27,473 bases of DNA from a virus: IMG/VR virus record IMGVR_UViG_3300006810_000296, positions 1 through 27,473 of that record. One strand, 5' to 3'. The notes below the pieces were generated by a model. That model saw only the letters and a list, made by a program, of their open reading frames with translations, ran no database searches and was not told the origin of the DNA. The position numbers and the translations under genes are program-made. Positions within the stretch are counted from its first letter, which is position 1, and each line of letters starts with the position of its first letter. Positions 6,153-14,688 of the stretch are shown here, piece after piece.

Positions 6153-7431
6153 TTACTCGAGCCTAAAGCCGCTCCAGTCTCTCGTGACTGGGCTTTTCTT
6201 CCAGCACCGGCACATGATGCTCATGCTTCCGCGTCAGGAGGGAAAGACAGAACTCGGGGTGAGGCTCATGCACAATCTTATTTCGCATCCGACAGCCACA
6301 CGTCAGGGGCTCTTCTTGGCAAAATCAAAGCTTGCCGGAAAAAAGGCGACCAGAGAGAAGATGAGCCGCATCTTTGACAAGGACCAGTTCAAAGTAAACA
6401 CGATCGAAGTGGTCAACAAAGCCAACCCCAACGCGGTCTGCTTTATGGACTCGGTGGATAAGCAGCCGTCCAGACTTCGCGGAGGCTCCTATCATTTGGT
6501 CCATTGGTCGGAGGTGGCATTCTCTGAGTTTGACCACGGCGTGACAGTCGAGCACGTCTACAACACCGTATTGCAGCCAACCCAGCGAGCCACGCACGGC
6601 TACAGCTTTCTGGAGACCACGGCCAACGGAAAAAATGGATGGTACGACTTGTGGGAAAATGCCGAGGACTTCGGATTCTTTAAGCTGAGAATCAAACTCA
6701 GCCAGCTTGTAGACTGGGGTCTGGTCTCTGAAGAGGAGTTCTACCGACTGAAGGCCAAGATGCCGGATCTCGAGTTCGCCCAGGAGTACGAGTGCGAATT
6801 CGTCACATTCCAGGGGCTCACCTACGAAGAGATGCTTGAGGGGCACATCTGGGAGGATATGCCAGACCCTGAACCGTGGCAGGCGATTGCCTACGCAGTG
6901 GATTGGGGATGGCAGCCTTCAGCGACGTGTGTGTTGCTTGCCTACGTGCGCGACAATCGCGTGTGCATCTTCGACGAAATCTACGGCCAAAAGATTCGCC
7001 TGGAGGATCTAGCGACGCTCTTTCACGACAAGAAGTCTGACTATGGGCTTGGAAAGCTCTCAGGAGTCGGCGACCACGACCCAGACAAGATTGAAGAGCT
7101 GAACAGATGCGGCATCCCGTGCGCAAAGGCGGACAAGACGAACGTCCTTGCGCAGCGCATGAGAATCAAGACTCTGTTCAAGAATGACAGGCTCTACATC
7201 CACCCGAGATGCACGAATCTGATTCGTGACTTGCAGAGTGCTGTCTGGGACACGAAGAAAGAAGGCGAAATCGTCTATGCCAATTGTTCTTGGGGCCATT
7301 ACGACGGGGAAGCGGCACTGCGCTACCTGATTCGGCATCTCTCAGAGTTCGAGTCAAAGAATCCGACAGTCAAACTTCCGGCTACGTCGCAGGACAAGCG
7401 AGCTATGGCGATGAGTCGCGGGAGAGTTTGA
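6145..7431 (+). CDS. terL: Terminase large subunit, 428 aa
   Basis: This is the ATP-driven DNA packaging motor with a headful or cos nuclease. In the ATPase half, the variant Walker A motif is RQEGKT (residues 30-35), the arginine-rich loop is RLRGGS (110-115), and a Walker B-like YHLVHWSE ends at Glu123. The coupling motif is TTANG (158-162). The C-terminal RNase H-fold nuclease shows AVDWG with Asp253, GVGDHDP with Asp310 and GHYDGEAALRYL with Asp387. The GTG start has GAGGG six nt upstream and overlaps the preceding gene by 8 nt. The size is typical of shorter podovirus enzymes. Walker B carries Ser-Glu where most have Asp-Glu, as seen in some terminases. Confidence 0.93.
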   Translation: MLDYSSLKPLQSLVTGLFFQHRHMMLMLPRQEGKTELGVRLMHNLISHPTATRQGLFLAKSKLAGKKATREKMSRIFDKDQFKVNTIEVVNKANPNAVCFMDSVDKQPSRLRGGSYHLVHWSEVAFSEFDHGVTVEHVYNTVLQPTQRATHGYSFLETTANGKNGWYDLWENAEDFGFFKLRIKLSQLVDWGLVSEEEFYRLKAKMPDLEFAQEYECEFVTFQGLTYEEMLEGHIWEDMPDPEPWQAIAYAVDWGWQPSATCVLLAYVRDNRVCIFDEIYGQKIRLEDLATLFHDKKSDYGLGKLSGVGDHDPDKIEELNRCGIPCAKADKTNVLAQRMRIKTLFKNDRLYIHPRCTNLIRDLQSAVWDTKKEGEIVYANCSWGHYDGEAALRYLIRHLSEFESKNPTVKLPATSQDKRAMAMSRGRV

Positions 7432-7487
7432 GGAGCGAAATGAGTGGCGGACTTTGAGAGATGAGCATCAACAGAACTGCGCAGCCG

Positions 7488-7721
7488 CTAAACATTGGTT
7501 GATTCAAGCTTCTCTTCTTTTTTTTCTTTTGTAAGTAATCCGTAGGCTGCCAAGCCAAGAACGGCACCAGCGGCAGCCGGTGCTGCAATAGTCATAGCAG
7601 CTGTGCCGATCGCAGGAACAACGGCAGCAAAAGCGCCAGCAATAACAGGTTTTCCAAAGGCGAAGGCAGTAATTCCAGCCCCTCCGATAGCTCCAGTTAG
7701 GACAAAATCTTTCTTTTTCAT
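7488..7721 (-). CDS. Small Ala/Gly-rich membrane protein in reverse orientation, 77 aa
   Basis: The AAGGAA site lies 4-5 nt before the ATG. The protein has a basic N-terminus (MKKKD) and two to three hydrophobic Ala/Gly segments spanning residues 6-62 (VLTGAIGGAGITAFAFG; AGAFAAVVPAIGTAAM; AAAGAVLGLAAYGLL). It ends in a highly charged tail (KEKKEEK). It is the only leftward gene inside the 25-kb structural block, and a perfect palindrome lies just upstream, so it looks like an independently expressed insert (a moron). A holin, a superinfection-exclusion protein or another membrane accessory are all possible; the sequence does not decide. Confidence 0.65.
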   Translation of the reverse strand: MKKKDFVLTGAIGGAGITAFAFGKPVIAGAFAAVVPAIGTAAMTIAAPAAAGAVLGLAAYGLLTKEKKEEKLESTNV

Positions 7722-7736
7722 GGCATTCCTTTCTAT

Positions 7737-7770
7737 TTACCCAAAATGGGTAATCAATGGCTTAGGGTAA
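7737..7770 (-). promoter_or_regulatory. Palindromic TTACCC/GGGTAA element, likely operator
   Basis: TTACCC (7737-7742) and GGGTAA (7748-7753) are perfect inverted repeats around AAAAT. A third GGGTAA follows at 7765-7770. The element lies 16 nt upstream of the leftward membrane-protein ATG (7721) and about 100 nt before the rightward adaptor start (7853). The repeat spacing suggests a protein-binding operator more than an RNA structure. The rest of the 131-bp gap between the two genes holds no gene, and I see no clear promoter pair. Confidence 0.45.
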
Positions 7771-7852
7771 GGAAAAGCATGAGTCAAGCAAATTTCTCGC
7801 ATCGACTTAGGCAATGTTAAGCTGGAGCGAAAATGTTTTAAGGAGCCCACCA

Positions 7853-8506
7853 ATGGCTGTCGCATTGAGCACACTAGAAGCAAACGTCCTCCAGCTTTTA
7901 AGCAAGCAAAACACGTACCAAGGATTCTATTCTGACGATCAGATCAAGTTCGCGGTGAATGACTCCCTGGATTACGTCTACGCGAATATGATGTTCAACG
8001 GCGAAGGTTGGTTGACGACAATCGGAACTCTCGACACTGTGGCAGACACAGCGACCGTAGCTCTCCCAACCGACACGGTTGTGATCCACCAGGTCCGCTA
8101 TTTGCATGGTGATGTGTTCGTGCCTCTCCAGTACGATGACGATTTCGACCGGTATCAGTATTCTGGGGACCAGGAGACAGTCTACCCGACGACATACCGG
8201 CTCGTCGGCACGGATATCTACTTCAATCCAATCCCTTCAGTGGTTGGCACGGATCACGTTCAGATTGAATACTCCACATTCCCCGTGGAACTTGATATGG
8301 ATGCGGATCTTGCAAGTGCTCAAATCACGCGGGGCTTGCAACGCTTTGTCACGTACCGAGCAGCCAGCATTTGCCTAACGACTACCGATAGGGCAAACTC
8401 ACCCTGGAAAGAATATGAAATACAGTGGTGGCAATACTTGCAAGATTTGCTGAGCAAGCGCATCCGTGCGCCTCAGCCGATTAAGGACTTTCGGACGATA
8501 TACTGA
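7853..8506 (+). CDS. Head-tail adaptor / neck protein, 217 aa
   Basis: This protein likely sits under the portal and joins head to tail, as gp4 of P22 and gp11 of T7 do. The N-terminus is helical and recalls such adaptors (SDDQIKFAVNDSLDYVYANM). A beta-rich middle follows (TATVALPTDTVVIHQVRYL; VFVPLQYDDDFDRYQYSGD; TYRLVGTDIYFNPIPS), then a C-terminal helix pair. This helix-beta-helix order is common in podovirus adaptors. ATG 7853, with AAGGAG (7840-7845) seven nt upstream, is preferred over an in-frame ATG at 7814 without a ribosome site. The next gene overlaps by one nt. Confidence 0.65.
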   Translation: MAVALSTLEANVLQLLSKQNTYQGFYSDDQIKFAVNDSLDYVYANMMFNGEGWLTTIGTLDTVADTATVALPTDTVVIHQVRYLHGDVFVPLQYDDDFDRYQYSGDQETVYPTTYRLVGTDIYFNPIPSVVGTDHVQIEYSTFPVELDMDADLASAQITRGLQRFVTYRAASICLTTTDRANSPWKEYEIQWWQYLQDLLSKRIRAPQPIKDFRTIY

Positions 8507-8964
8507 TGACATACACGTACATGGACAGCCCCTTTACAGGCCCATACTATCAGTGGTTTTGCGACCTCGGATATCCCCAGTGTGATTTGCACGTTTTCGA
8601 GTCGGGAGAGTGGGCCATTCTCGAGATGATAAACGCACCTGTGGTCCCTTCGCTGACTCAGTGGAGATGGATAGCTAAGGGCTTTCGCAACATCGAGCCC
8701 AACCAGAGCCGAGTGAAGCGGATTCTCGAGCAGATCGACCCGCGCAAGAGGTGGATCTGGGAGCTGGAAGAGAAGCGCAGCCAGGAACTCGAAGCCCAGC
8801 AGAATGCCAGGGAAGAGCGAGCCGAAGAGCTTGCGACTGAGTGGACCGATTCAGTTGTGAGAAACCCTGACCTTATGGAGCGCATCGCGAAGAATGGCGC
8901 AGAGGAGCTTCTTCCGCACAAGATTGCCGAGAATATTCCCGACAGCAAACTGAAAGGCGTGTGA
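8506..8964 (+). CDS. Hypothetical structural-region protein, 152 aa
   Basis: The gene starts in a TGATG overlap with the adaptor gene. The N-terminal 60 residues are aromatic-rich (DSPFTGPYYQWFCDLGYP; TQWRWIAKGFRNIEP). The rest is a long charged coiled-coil-like helix (KRWIWELEEKRSQELEAQQN) with an acidic end. Translational coupling on both sides ties it to tail assembly. I do not recognise a family. Confidence 0.7.
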   Translation: MTYTYMDSPFTGPYYQWFCDLGYPQCDLHVFESGEWAILEMINAPVVPSLTQWRWIAKGFRNIEPNQSRVKRILEQIDPRKRWIWELEEKRSQELEAQQNAREERAEELATEWTDSVVRNPDLMERIAKNGAEELLPHKIAENIPDSKLKGV

Positions 8965-9629
8965 TGAGACAGAATCTAATCCTTTTGACAATGAGCCCAC
9001 TGGCCAAGATTTTCCTGAAGCGATTTCGCGTCCAGAACCCGGACGGATCCGAAACAATCGTCCGAGCTGAGGAGCTTCTTGATGACCCCAGCCGGATTTG
9101 GAAGGAAGAAAAGTTCTGTGTCCCGTTCACGACGTGCGCGGGCAATATTCCATTTTGGTCTGGGGTGCCTCTGCCGATTCAGGACCAACAACAGCGAGAC
9201 GTACTGATCGGAGGCCGCAGCGGATACGACGGCCAGGAAACTGACGAGACCGGACTTGTCCTTCTCGATGTTGAAATGGACGTGCTGAGCGGAATCTTTC
9301 AGGTCATGAGCGGCGGCAAGATGCCCGCAATCGAGAAGAAGATCAAAGAGGCGATGAAGCAGGCCCGCCAGGAATCCGATGCCAGGTGCATGGCCGCAGC
9401 CAGACGAGTTTTCCAGCGGATGCAGATGCAACGGCGCAGCATCGAAGAAGACGGGAATGACTCCTACACGCCCAGCACCACAGAGCGACTTGTAGCACTT
9501 GTGATGGAAAAAGAGGCAACCGCAGAAGTTCAGAGACAGAGTGCAAGAGACGAGTCCTTTGCTGCTACAATGGCAAGAATTGAAAAGGCCGGAGTGAAGA
9601 ATGCAGCACACGACGAGATTCGAAACTGA
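8964..9629 (+). CDS. Hypothetical structural-region protein, 221 aa
   Basis: The start at ATG 8964 overlaps the previous stop by one base; GTG 8961 and ATG 8991 are alternatives. Residues about 20-95 look beta-rich (KRFRVQNPDGSETIVRAEELL). From about 105 on the chain is helical and charged with many Met, Gln, Arg and Glu, probably coiled coil. The end overlaps the following large gene by 29 nt. It lies between the adaptor and nozzle-like genes, which suggests a tail or neck accessory role, but no family is recognised. Confidence 0.68.
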   Translation: MRQNLILLTMSPLAKIFLKRFRVQNPDGSETIVRAEELLDDPSRIWKEEKFCVPFTTCAGNIPFWSGVPLPIQDQQQRDVLIGGRSGYDGQETDETGLVLLDVEMDVLSGIFQVMSGGKMPAIEKKIKEAMKQARQESDARCMAAARRVFQRMQMQRRSIEEDGNDSYTPSTTERLVALVMEKEATAEVQRQSARDESFAATMARIEKAGVKNAAHDEIRN

Positions 9630-12600
9630 CGACTTCCGCAACGGGATTGTCGTCTCAAAGCGGAATATCAACCTAGATTTTACGCTAAGCCAGGAATCGG
9701 TAAATCTCTCAGCCGGAGGTTACGACGGTTGGGGGCCTAGAATCGGCATTGCTCCAATTCCCTATCAGAGCGTGTATGCGGCGGTAGCCAACTTCTTGGA
9801 GGCAGGAAGCGAGAGGACGAGCGAAGACAACAAAACCGGGACTTATCCAAGTCTGAACCGTAGGCGGCGAACCCTTGGAATCCTGGGCTTTGAAACACTC
9901 TTGAACGACAGCCTTGTCGCAAAGAGCACGAAGCGCGTCTATCTGATGATTTGCCAGGACTCCACAGACAAGATTCGCGTCGTACACACTGGCGAGCGCA
10001 CAACGAACGCGATTGACCCAAACTACAAGTGGGGCGGATACGCGCAAATCACGAGCGGCTATCCGACGGTTCTAGGCGGGAACTTCACCAGGCAAATCCC
10101 AGGCGGAACACTGGCCGAAGGGCTCGCAGCGCAGGATGATGAATGGAACAATGACGGGACGCGAGTTGATACCCGCGTTCGCTTGTCTTCAATGTGGCGC
10201 GTTGGTCCTGTGGACGACTTCCTAGACGTAGGTGAGGCTGTGAATTGGTCCAGTGTCAGCTTTCTGACAATCACAGGCCCGACATTTCGCATCCCTCAAC
10301 TTGTTGCCACAGTTGCGAGAACGAAAGCGCCAGAGGGCAACAGCGGGACAGGCAACGATACACCGGGTGACCTATGCCTGAGTCTTACGGGTAATCCGAA
10401 TGACTACTTTTACGAACTGAATCTGAACGAGCCACGCACAGGATTGACTTTTGTTGGGATGCAAGACGCATTTCCAGCGTGGCGCATCTACTACGAATGG
10501 AACTTCGACGAAGCAACAAACTTTGTTCGAGAAAATACCAAAGATTTTTACTGGAACGAGAAGCAGTATTCGCTCTCGAACGTCGGAACGGCGACCCTTC
10601 GGAGTTCTCCAAACACCACAACCGATATCGACCTTGTTTACATATACGACAATGCTTTCCGGCATCGCGCAGCGTACAAGTACATCGGCATCGCAGTTCA
10701 GAACAAGCCCTATATGTGCATTTGGCGCGATGATCACAACTCAATATCAGTCCACGCTTACGGCATCAGCTCTGCTTCGCCAGGATACGCAGACAACAAG
10801 GTTGAGTTTTTTGACGCAAACAACCTAGCATACTTCAAGCCAGCGCGAGCGACCACAGCAACGGCAGGCGGAAGTTACAAAGAAAATGACGCGGTGGTCT
10901 CCACAGTGTGGGCAAGGTGGCCGAGCTTCGATAGCTCAGCAGCAACAACCTTCCCAAGCTATTTGACTCTCGGAGCAGCAAACACCGGACTTCTTCGCGC
11001 AAATACAAACTACGAGTTCACCTACAGTGTTTTTGACAAGACTCTGAACTACGAAACAAACGTGGGAGTTCCTGCGAAGTTTCGAACCGGAGCTACTGAC
11101 AATGTTGCTCTTGTGATTCTTAAGGCAGTAGCTTCGGGTAGTTTTGTCATATGTCCAGAGGGACAGAATCTTATTGCAGATTCAACACAAACCTTCTCTG
11201 AAAGCTTTTTGCAGAACATTAACTTTCTTGAATACAGATTCTACTACAGGGAAATTGGTACGTTTGAATGGCTCCCAGCGGGACAGGTTCCAGCCGCAGA
11301 GTTCACCTATACAAGCGAAATCAACTCCTGGGAATTTTGTGCGACTGCAATAGCTAGCCTGCCTGGTGGACAGCCTGGCGGATTTGTCGACTACAGCCCG
11401 CTGCCGAACGAGGATTTTGTTGACAGTGTAAGCTTTCAAAACCGCGCCTACTGGCTTAGCCGAAGAAGTCTCTACTTTTCTCTGAGAAACAATCCTCTCG
11501 CCTATCCCGTGCGCAATGCCGTTCCTTGTCCTAGAGGCGAGTTCAGAGGGATGATCACTCACACATATCCCGGTGAAGCTGAACAAAGCTCCAGGCTTGT
11601 CATCTTCGGTTCAGAAGAAACTTACGCAGGTCGATTCGTCGTTGGAGCCGAGACACAACAGCGCGTGAGAGTCGGGCCAGACGATGCGGGAACTTTCCCG
11701 GTTGATGGGTCAAACTTTATCGTCGATGCCTGGACAAGCAACACGTCCTTTTCAGGGCGAAGCGCAGTTGTCGCGGAAGGCGTGCTTTACTTCTGGGGAC
11801 CACAGGGCATTTACAGAGACGATGGTGTCAGGCTCCCTCGCAAAATCAGCGACAATCTCGAGCCGTGGATTGATTCAATCTTCGACGCAAACAACACAGA
11901 CAAGATTCACGCAGTCTACAATCCGCAGACAGATGAGGTGATTTGGTTCTACCAGGCCCCACAGGACGCAAGCGGAGAAAAGGCGAGTCGTGCTCTCGTG
12001 TACCACACGAAGACAAGCGCATTTTACAGATGGGAATTTCGGGATCTCGTCGTTGATTGGGCCAGAGTGCTTGATGACGTTGTGACAGATGCGGACTTTC
12101 AGGGTCTGTCAGGAGCGCGAGTTGTTGCTGCGATTCGAGACCCAGGAACAACAATATCGCGAACAGTCTATTTTGATGAGATGGTCAGAGCTTGCGATAT
12201 GCAGGTCGACAGTCTGTACCTTGTCCAGCAGGTGCAACATCCCTCCGCGACCTCGAGGCGACTTGTCTTTGCAACTGGCCCAGCAAGTATTGCTAGCAAG
12301 ACGGGAACAGCGATTGTCCAGGGCTTCCAGAAATACACGGGCGACGAGACGACAAACCCCGACGGCATTTACACGATTACCGGAAGCGGAGCCAACTACA
12401 TTGACATTGAGCGGCAGAGTGCGTCTGCGGACTTTCCTGCGACAAGCTACAGTGTGGAGAACTACTTTCCTGTCTGGATTGCCGACGAGCACTCATTCGA
12501 TTGGAAGCTCGAGTCGCAGTATTGGGCTCCAGGCGGAATGCAGTTTTGGGGGAGGTGGCTCTATGCGCACTACAGCTACCAGGTAGACTTAACCTATGAC

Positions 12601-12867
12601 GGGCCTGGCGGATCGTATGATATCGCATGCCAATATTTCTCATTGCCTGGAACTGACAACAGTCCAACGACAACGGCACTTGCGGATAACAGTCGCGGAA
12701 ATTGCCAGATTCTGAACTCTATTCCCTTCACCAAAGACAATGCGAGTGGTCAGGCGTTAAGATTGGTCTTGTCAGGGACTCATTTGGCTGGAGAGTGGAA
12801 TTTGCAATATCTCGCCCTGGATGTGAGCCCACAGGACCGAGCAAATATCAGATTTTGGGAGGGTTAA
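9601..12867 (+). CDS. Large tail nozzle / stabilisation-like protein, 1088 aa
   Basis: This protein probably forms the distal short-tail tube, in the manner of T7 gp12 or P22 gp10. It is long, beta-strand rich and poor in Cys and Lys. The stretch from about residue 660 to 830 carries the blade-like signatures of that group (LVIFGSEETYAGRF; VVAEGVLYFWGPQGIYRDDG; LPRKISDNLEPWID; IHAVYNPQTDEVIWFYQ; LVYHTKTSAFYRWEF). At 1088 aa it is clearly longer than T7 gp12 (794 aa), so extra domains are likely in the middle and C-terminus (about residues 900-1088). ATG 9601 has GGAG seven nt upstream. Confidence 0.7.
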   Translation: MQHTTRFETDDFRNGIVVSKRNINLDFTLSQESVNLSAGGYDGWGPRIGIAPIPYQSVYAAVANFLEAGSERTSEDNKTGTYPSLNRRRRTLGILGFETLLNDSLVAKSTKRVYLMICQDSTDKIRVVHTGERTTNAIDPNYKWGGYAQITSGYPTVLGGNFTRQIPGGTLAEGLAAQDDEWNNDGTRVDTRVRLSSMWRVGPVDDFLDVGEAVNWSSVSFLTITGPTFRIPQLVATVARTKAPEGNSGTGNDTPGDLCLSLTGNPNDYFYELNLNEPRTGLTFVGMQDAFPAWRIYYEWNFDEATNFVRENTKDFYWNEKQYSLSNVGTATLRSSPNTTTDIDLVYIYDNAFRHRAAYKYIGIAVQNKPYMCIWRDDHNSISVHAYGISSASPGYADNKVEFFDANNLAYFKPARATTATAGGSYKENDAVVSTVWARWPSFDSSAATTFPSYLTLGAANTGLLRANTNYEFTYSVFDKTLNYETNVGVPAKFRTGATDNVALVILKAVASGSFVICPEGQNLIADSTQTFSESFLQNINFLEYRFYYREIGTFEWLPAGQVPAAEFTYTSEINSWEFCATAIASLPGGQPGGFVDYSPLPNEDFVDSVSFQNRAYWLSRRSLYFSLRNNPLAYPVRNAVPCPRGEFRGMITHTYPGEAEQSSRLVIFGSEETYAGRFVVGAETQQRVRVGPDDAGTFPVDGSNFIVDAWTSNTSFSGRSAVVAEGVLYFWGPQGIYRDDGVRLPRKISDNLEPWIDSIFDANNTDKIHAVYNPQTDEVIWFYQAPQDASGEKASRALVYHTKTSAFYRWEFRDLVVDWARVLDDVVTDADFQGLSGARVVAAIRDPGTTISRTVYFDEMVRACDMQVDSLYLVQQVQHPSATSRRLVFATGPASIASKTGTAIVQGFQKYTGDETTNPDGIYTITGSGANYIDIERQSASADFPATSYSVENYFPVWIADEHSFDWKLESQYWAPGGMQFWGRWLYAHYSYQVDLTYDGPGGSYDIACQYFSLPGTDNSPTTTALADNSRGNCQILNSIPFTKDNASGQALRLVLSGTHLAGEWNLQYLALDVSPQDRANIRFWEG

Positions 12868-14361
12868 ATGGTATCGCCATTACTGCTTGGATTTATACAA
12901 GATGACAAAGGTGAGGATTACTTTACCAAGTTTGACAAAAAATTCATCTCAGGCGACTGGGACGCACGAGCGCAGCGGAAGAAAGAGCAGAAGTCAGCAG
13001 CCGAGCAGTCTGCAAAGAGGCAAGAAGAGCTTATCGGTGGACAGGAAGAGCGCGGTACAGGCTACTTTCAAGATGAAAGCTTGAGAAACAAAGAACGCGA
13101 CATTGTCGACAATCGCTACCAGCGAAGCGCAGGCGAAAATATCGACGAAAACTATCGAAACGTCAGACGCTCGGAGGCAGACTACCGCGACGATTTGCGC
13201 CAAGCTGAAAACGTCTCAAATGAGAACATGCAGAACGCAAAGAGCGCCTATCAGACCCTGAGCCCTTATCACCGTGACGCGATGCAGAGCGCCAGGACAG
13301 AAGCAGATAGCGCAATGAGTCTGCAAGACTACATGGACCCAAACAATCAGGTGGCGAGTGGAGTCAGAGACCTCTACAACCAAGAAGGCGAAGGGATGTT
13401 CGGTCGATACGACCAGCAAGCCCAAAATATCCAACGACAAGGCCAGGCCAACTATGGAGTTTTGTCGTCTCTTGGCTCGCAGGCAGCAGCGCAGGCGATG
13501 GCGGGCCAAGGGCCGATGACGGTAGGACAACAGATGGCACAAATGGCTATGGCGAATCAGCAGGCTGGAGAGGCATACGCAAATACTCAGCGAAGAATGC
13601 AGCAGCTTCGAGACATGGGAATGAGTGGGCGCGAGGCTTTGCGCCAGGCCGGACTTGAACGCGGATTCGAGAGATCCGACCGTGCGTACGAAGCTGGCCG
13701 ACTGGCTAAAGAAGACCTTGCCCGAAGGATGAGCGACTACGAAGGATTTGAGGACCGAAACATTAACCGGACAAGCGGGATCTCGGATAGACTTGTCGGA
13801 CTCAGTGGCCAGGAGCTGGGAAGCCGAGGACGCGAAGAGCAGACACGGTTTGGCGGCCAGATGACCAAGGACACCCTGGCGCGAGACACTCCACTGCAAC
13901 GACTGGCCCGTGAAAGCGGATTAAGTCAGCAAGAGCTTGAATACTTCAACCAGCTAGACGCGTTGAAGATGGGCCGTGAGGATATCAATCTAGATCGCGT
14001 GCTTGGTCGGATGCAGGCAGAGGGTGCGCAGCAAGCAGCAGATGAAGCCGCTAGACGAGGACTTCTCACGGCTGGCATCTCAGCAGCCGGAACAATCGGC
14101 GGCGCAATGGCTGGAGGGCCAGCAGGCGCATCGCTTGGTGGACAAGCTGGACAGGTGATAGGCCAAGCAATGGGACCAACAACAGCGCCACCAGTGGCAT
14201 CGACACAACCTCCAGCGCAATCGGGATACACGAGCTTCGGGACTTCAAGCTACCAACCTCCGAGCTATCAGCAGCCGCAATATATGCAGATGTTTAACCA
14301 GCCACCTTATCAAGGCCCTTACCGGCCAACAGTCAATCCGGGGTATTCACAGTATGGATGA
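12868..14361 (+). CDS. Internal virion-type protein, Gln/Ala-rich, 497 aa
   Basis: The ATG directly follows the stop of the nozzle-like gene and has GGGAGG upstream. Residues 30-390 are charged, Gln, Glu, Arg and Ala-rich helices with coiled-coil character (RQEELIGGQEERGTGYFQ; MAQMAMANQQAGEAYANTQ). Residues about 392-430 are a glycine-zipper hydrophobic segment (AGISAAGTIGGAMAGGPAGA). The C-terminus is a low-complexity Pro, Gln, Tyr and Ser tail. This profile and its place after the nozzle gene fit the internal or ejection proteins of podoviruses, which leave the head before DNA. The assignment is by composition and order. Confidence 0.6.
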   Translation: MVSPLLLGFIQDDKGEDYFTKFDKKFISGDWDARAQRKKEQKSAAEQSAKRQEELIGGQEERGTGYFQDESLRNKERDIVDNRYQRSAGENIDENYRNVRRSEADYRDDLRQAENVSNENMQNAKSAYQTLSPYHRDAMQSARTEADSAMSLQDYMDPNNQVASGVRDLYNQEGEGMFGRYDQQAQNIQRQGQANYGVLSSLGSQAAAQAMAGQGPMTVGQQMAQMAMANQQAGEAYANTQRRMQQLRDMGMSGREALRQAGLERGFERSDRAYEAGRLAKEDLARRMSDYEGFEDRNINRTSGISDRLVGLSGQELGSRGREEQTRFGGQMTKDTLARDTPLQRLARESGLSQQELEYFNQLDALKMGREDINLDRVLGRMQAEGAQQAADEAARRGLLTAGISAAGTIGGAMAGGPAGASLGGQAGQVIGQAMGPTTAPPVASTQPPAQSGYTSFGTSSYQPPSYQQPQYMQMFNQPPYQGPYRPTVNPGYSQYG

Positions 14362-14686
14362 GAAGATAGTTGAGAGTATCGTTGAAAGAGCAGCCGAAGC
14401 AGCAGTGCGAAAGCTTCAGGAGCTGCCTAGGCAGGAAGTTCAGGTCGCGCAAGATCAAGAGCCAGCGAAGATTGAAGAATATGGCTTCGCAATTGAGCGC
14501 AGATGGTTTTGGGCAAGGCGGTACAAAGTTGTGGGTCATATGGAAGAGCGAGCCCAGAAGCTGGCCAGCGGTGAGATTGTGGAAATCAAGCCGCGCATGA
14601 TTTTGCAGATGAAAGACGGGACCAGGATTTGCATACCTGACATAGAATCCAAGAGCTTTCGGGTTTATCCTCTTCCCAGGGGGTGA
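14354..14686 (+). CDS. Hypothetical small protein, 110 aa
   Basis: The start overlaps the previous gene by 8 nt. The N-terminal helix is amphipathic (ESIVERAAEAAVRKLQEL), and the C-terminal half is basic and beta-rich (AIERRWFWARRYKVVGHM; IVEIKPRMILQMKDG). There is no membrane span. It lies between two large internal-virion-type genes and may be a partner of one of them. Function is not recognised. Confidence 0.7.
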   Translation: MDEKIVESIVERAAEAAVRKLQELPRQEVQVAQDQEPAKIEEYGFAIERRWFWARRYKVVGHMEERAQKLASGEIVEIKPRMILQMKDGTRICIPDIESKSFRVYPLPRG

Positions 14687-14688
14687 GT

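Noticed and set aside
7432-7487. Possible bidirectional terminator between the converging large terminase and the 7488 gene
   Set aside because: I found no stem followed by a T-run. The nearby T-rich stretch encodes the Lys-rich tail of the leftward gene.
8976-9671. Long leftward open frame of 231 codons
   Set aside because: It lies opposite two genes with better protein character and coupled starts. Its product is Cys and Leu-rich with no structure I recognise, so it is an antisense shadow.
13216-13899. Leftward open frame of 227 codons
   Set aside because: Opposite a well supported Gln/Ala-rich gene; the Ser, Leu, His and Cys-rich product is typical of antisense translation of such genes.
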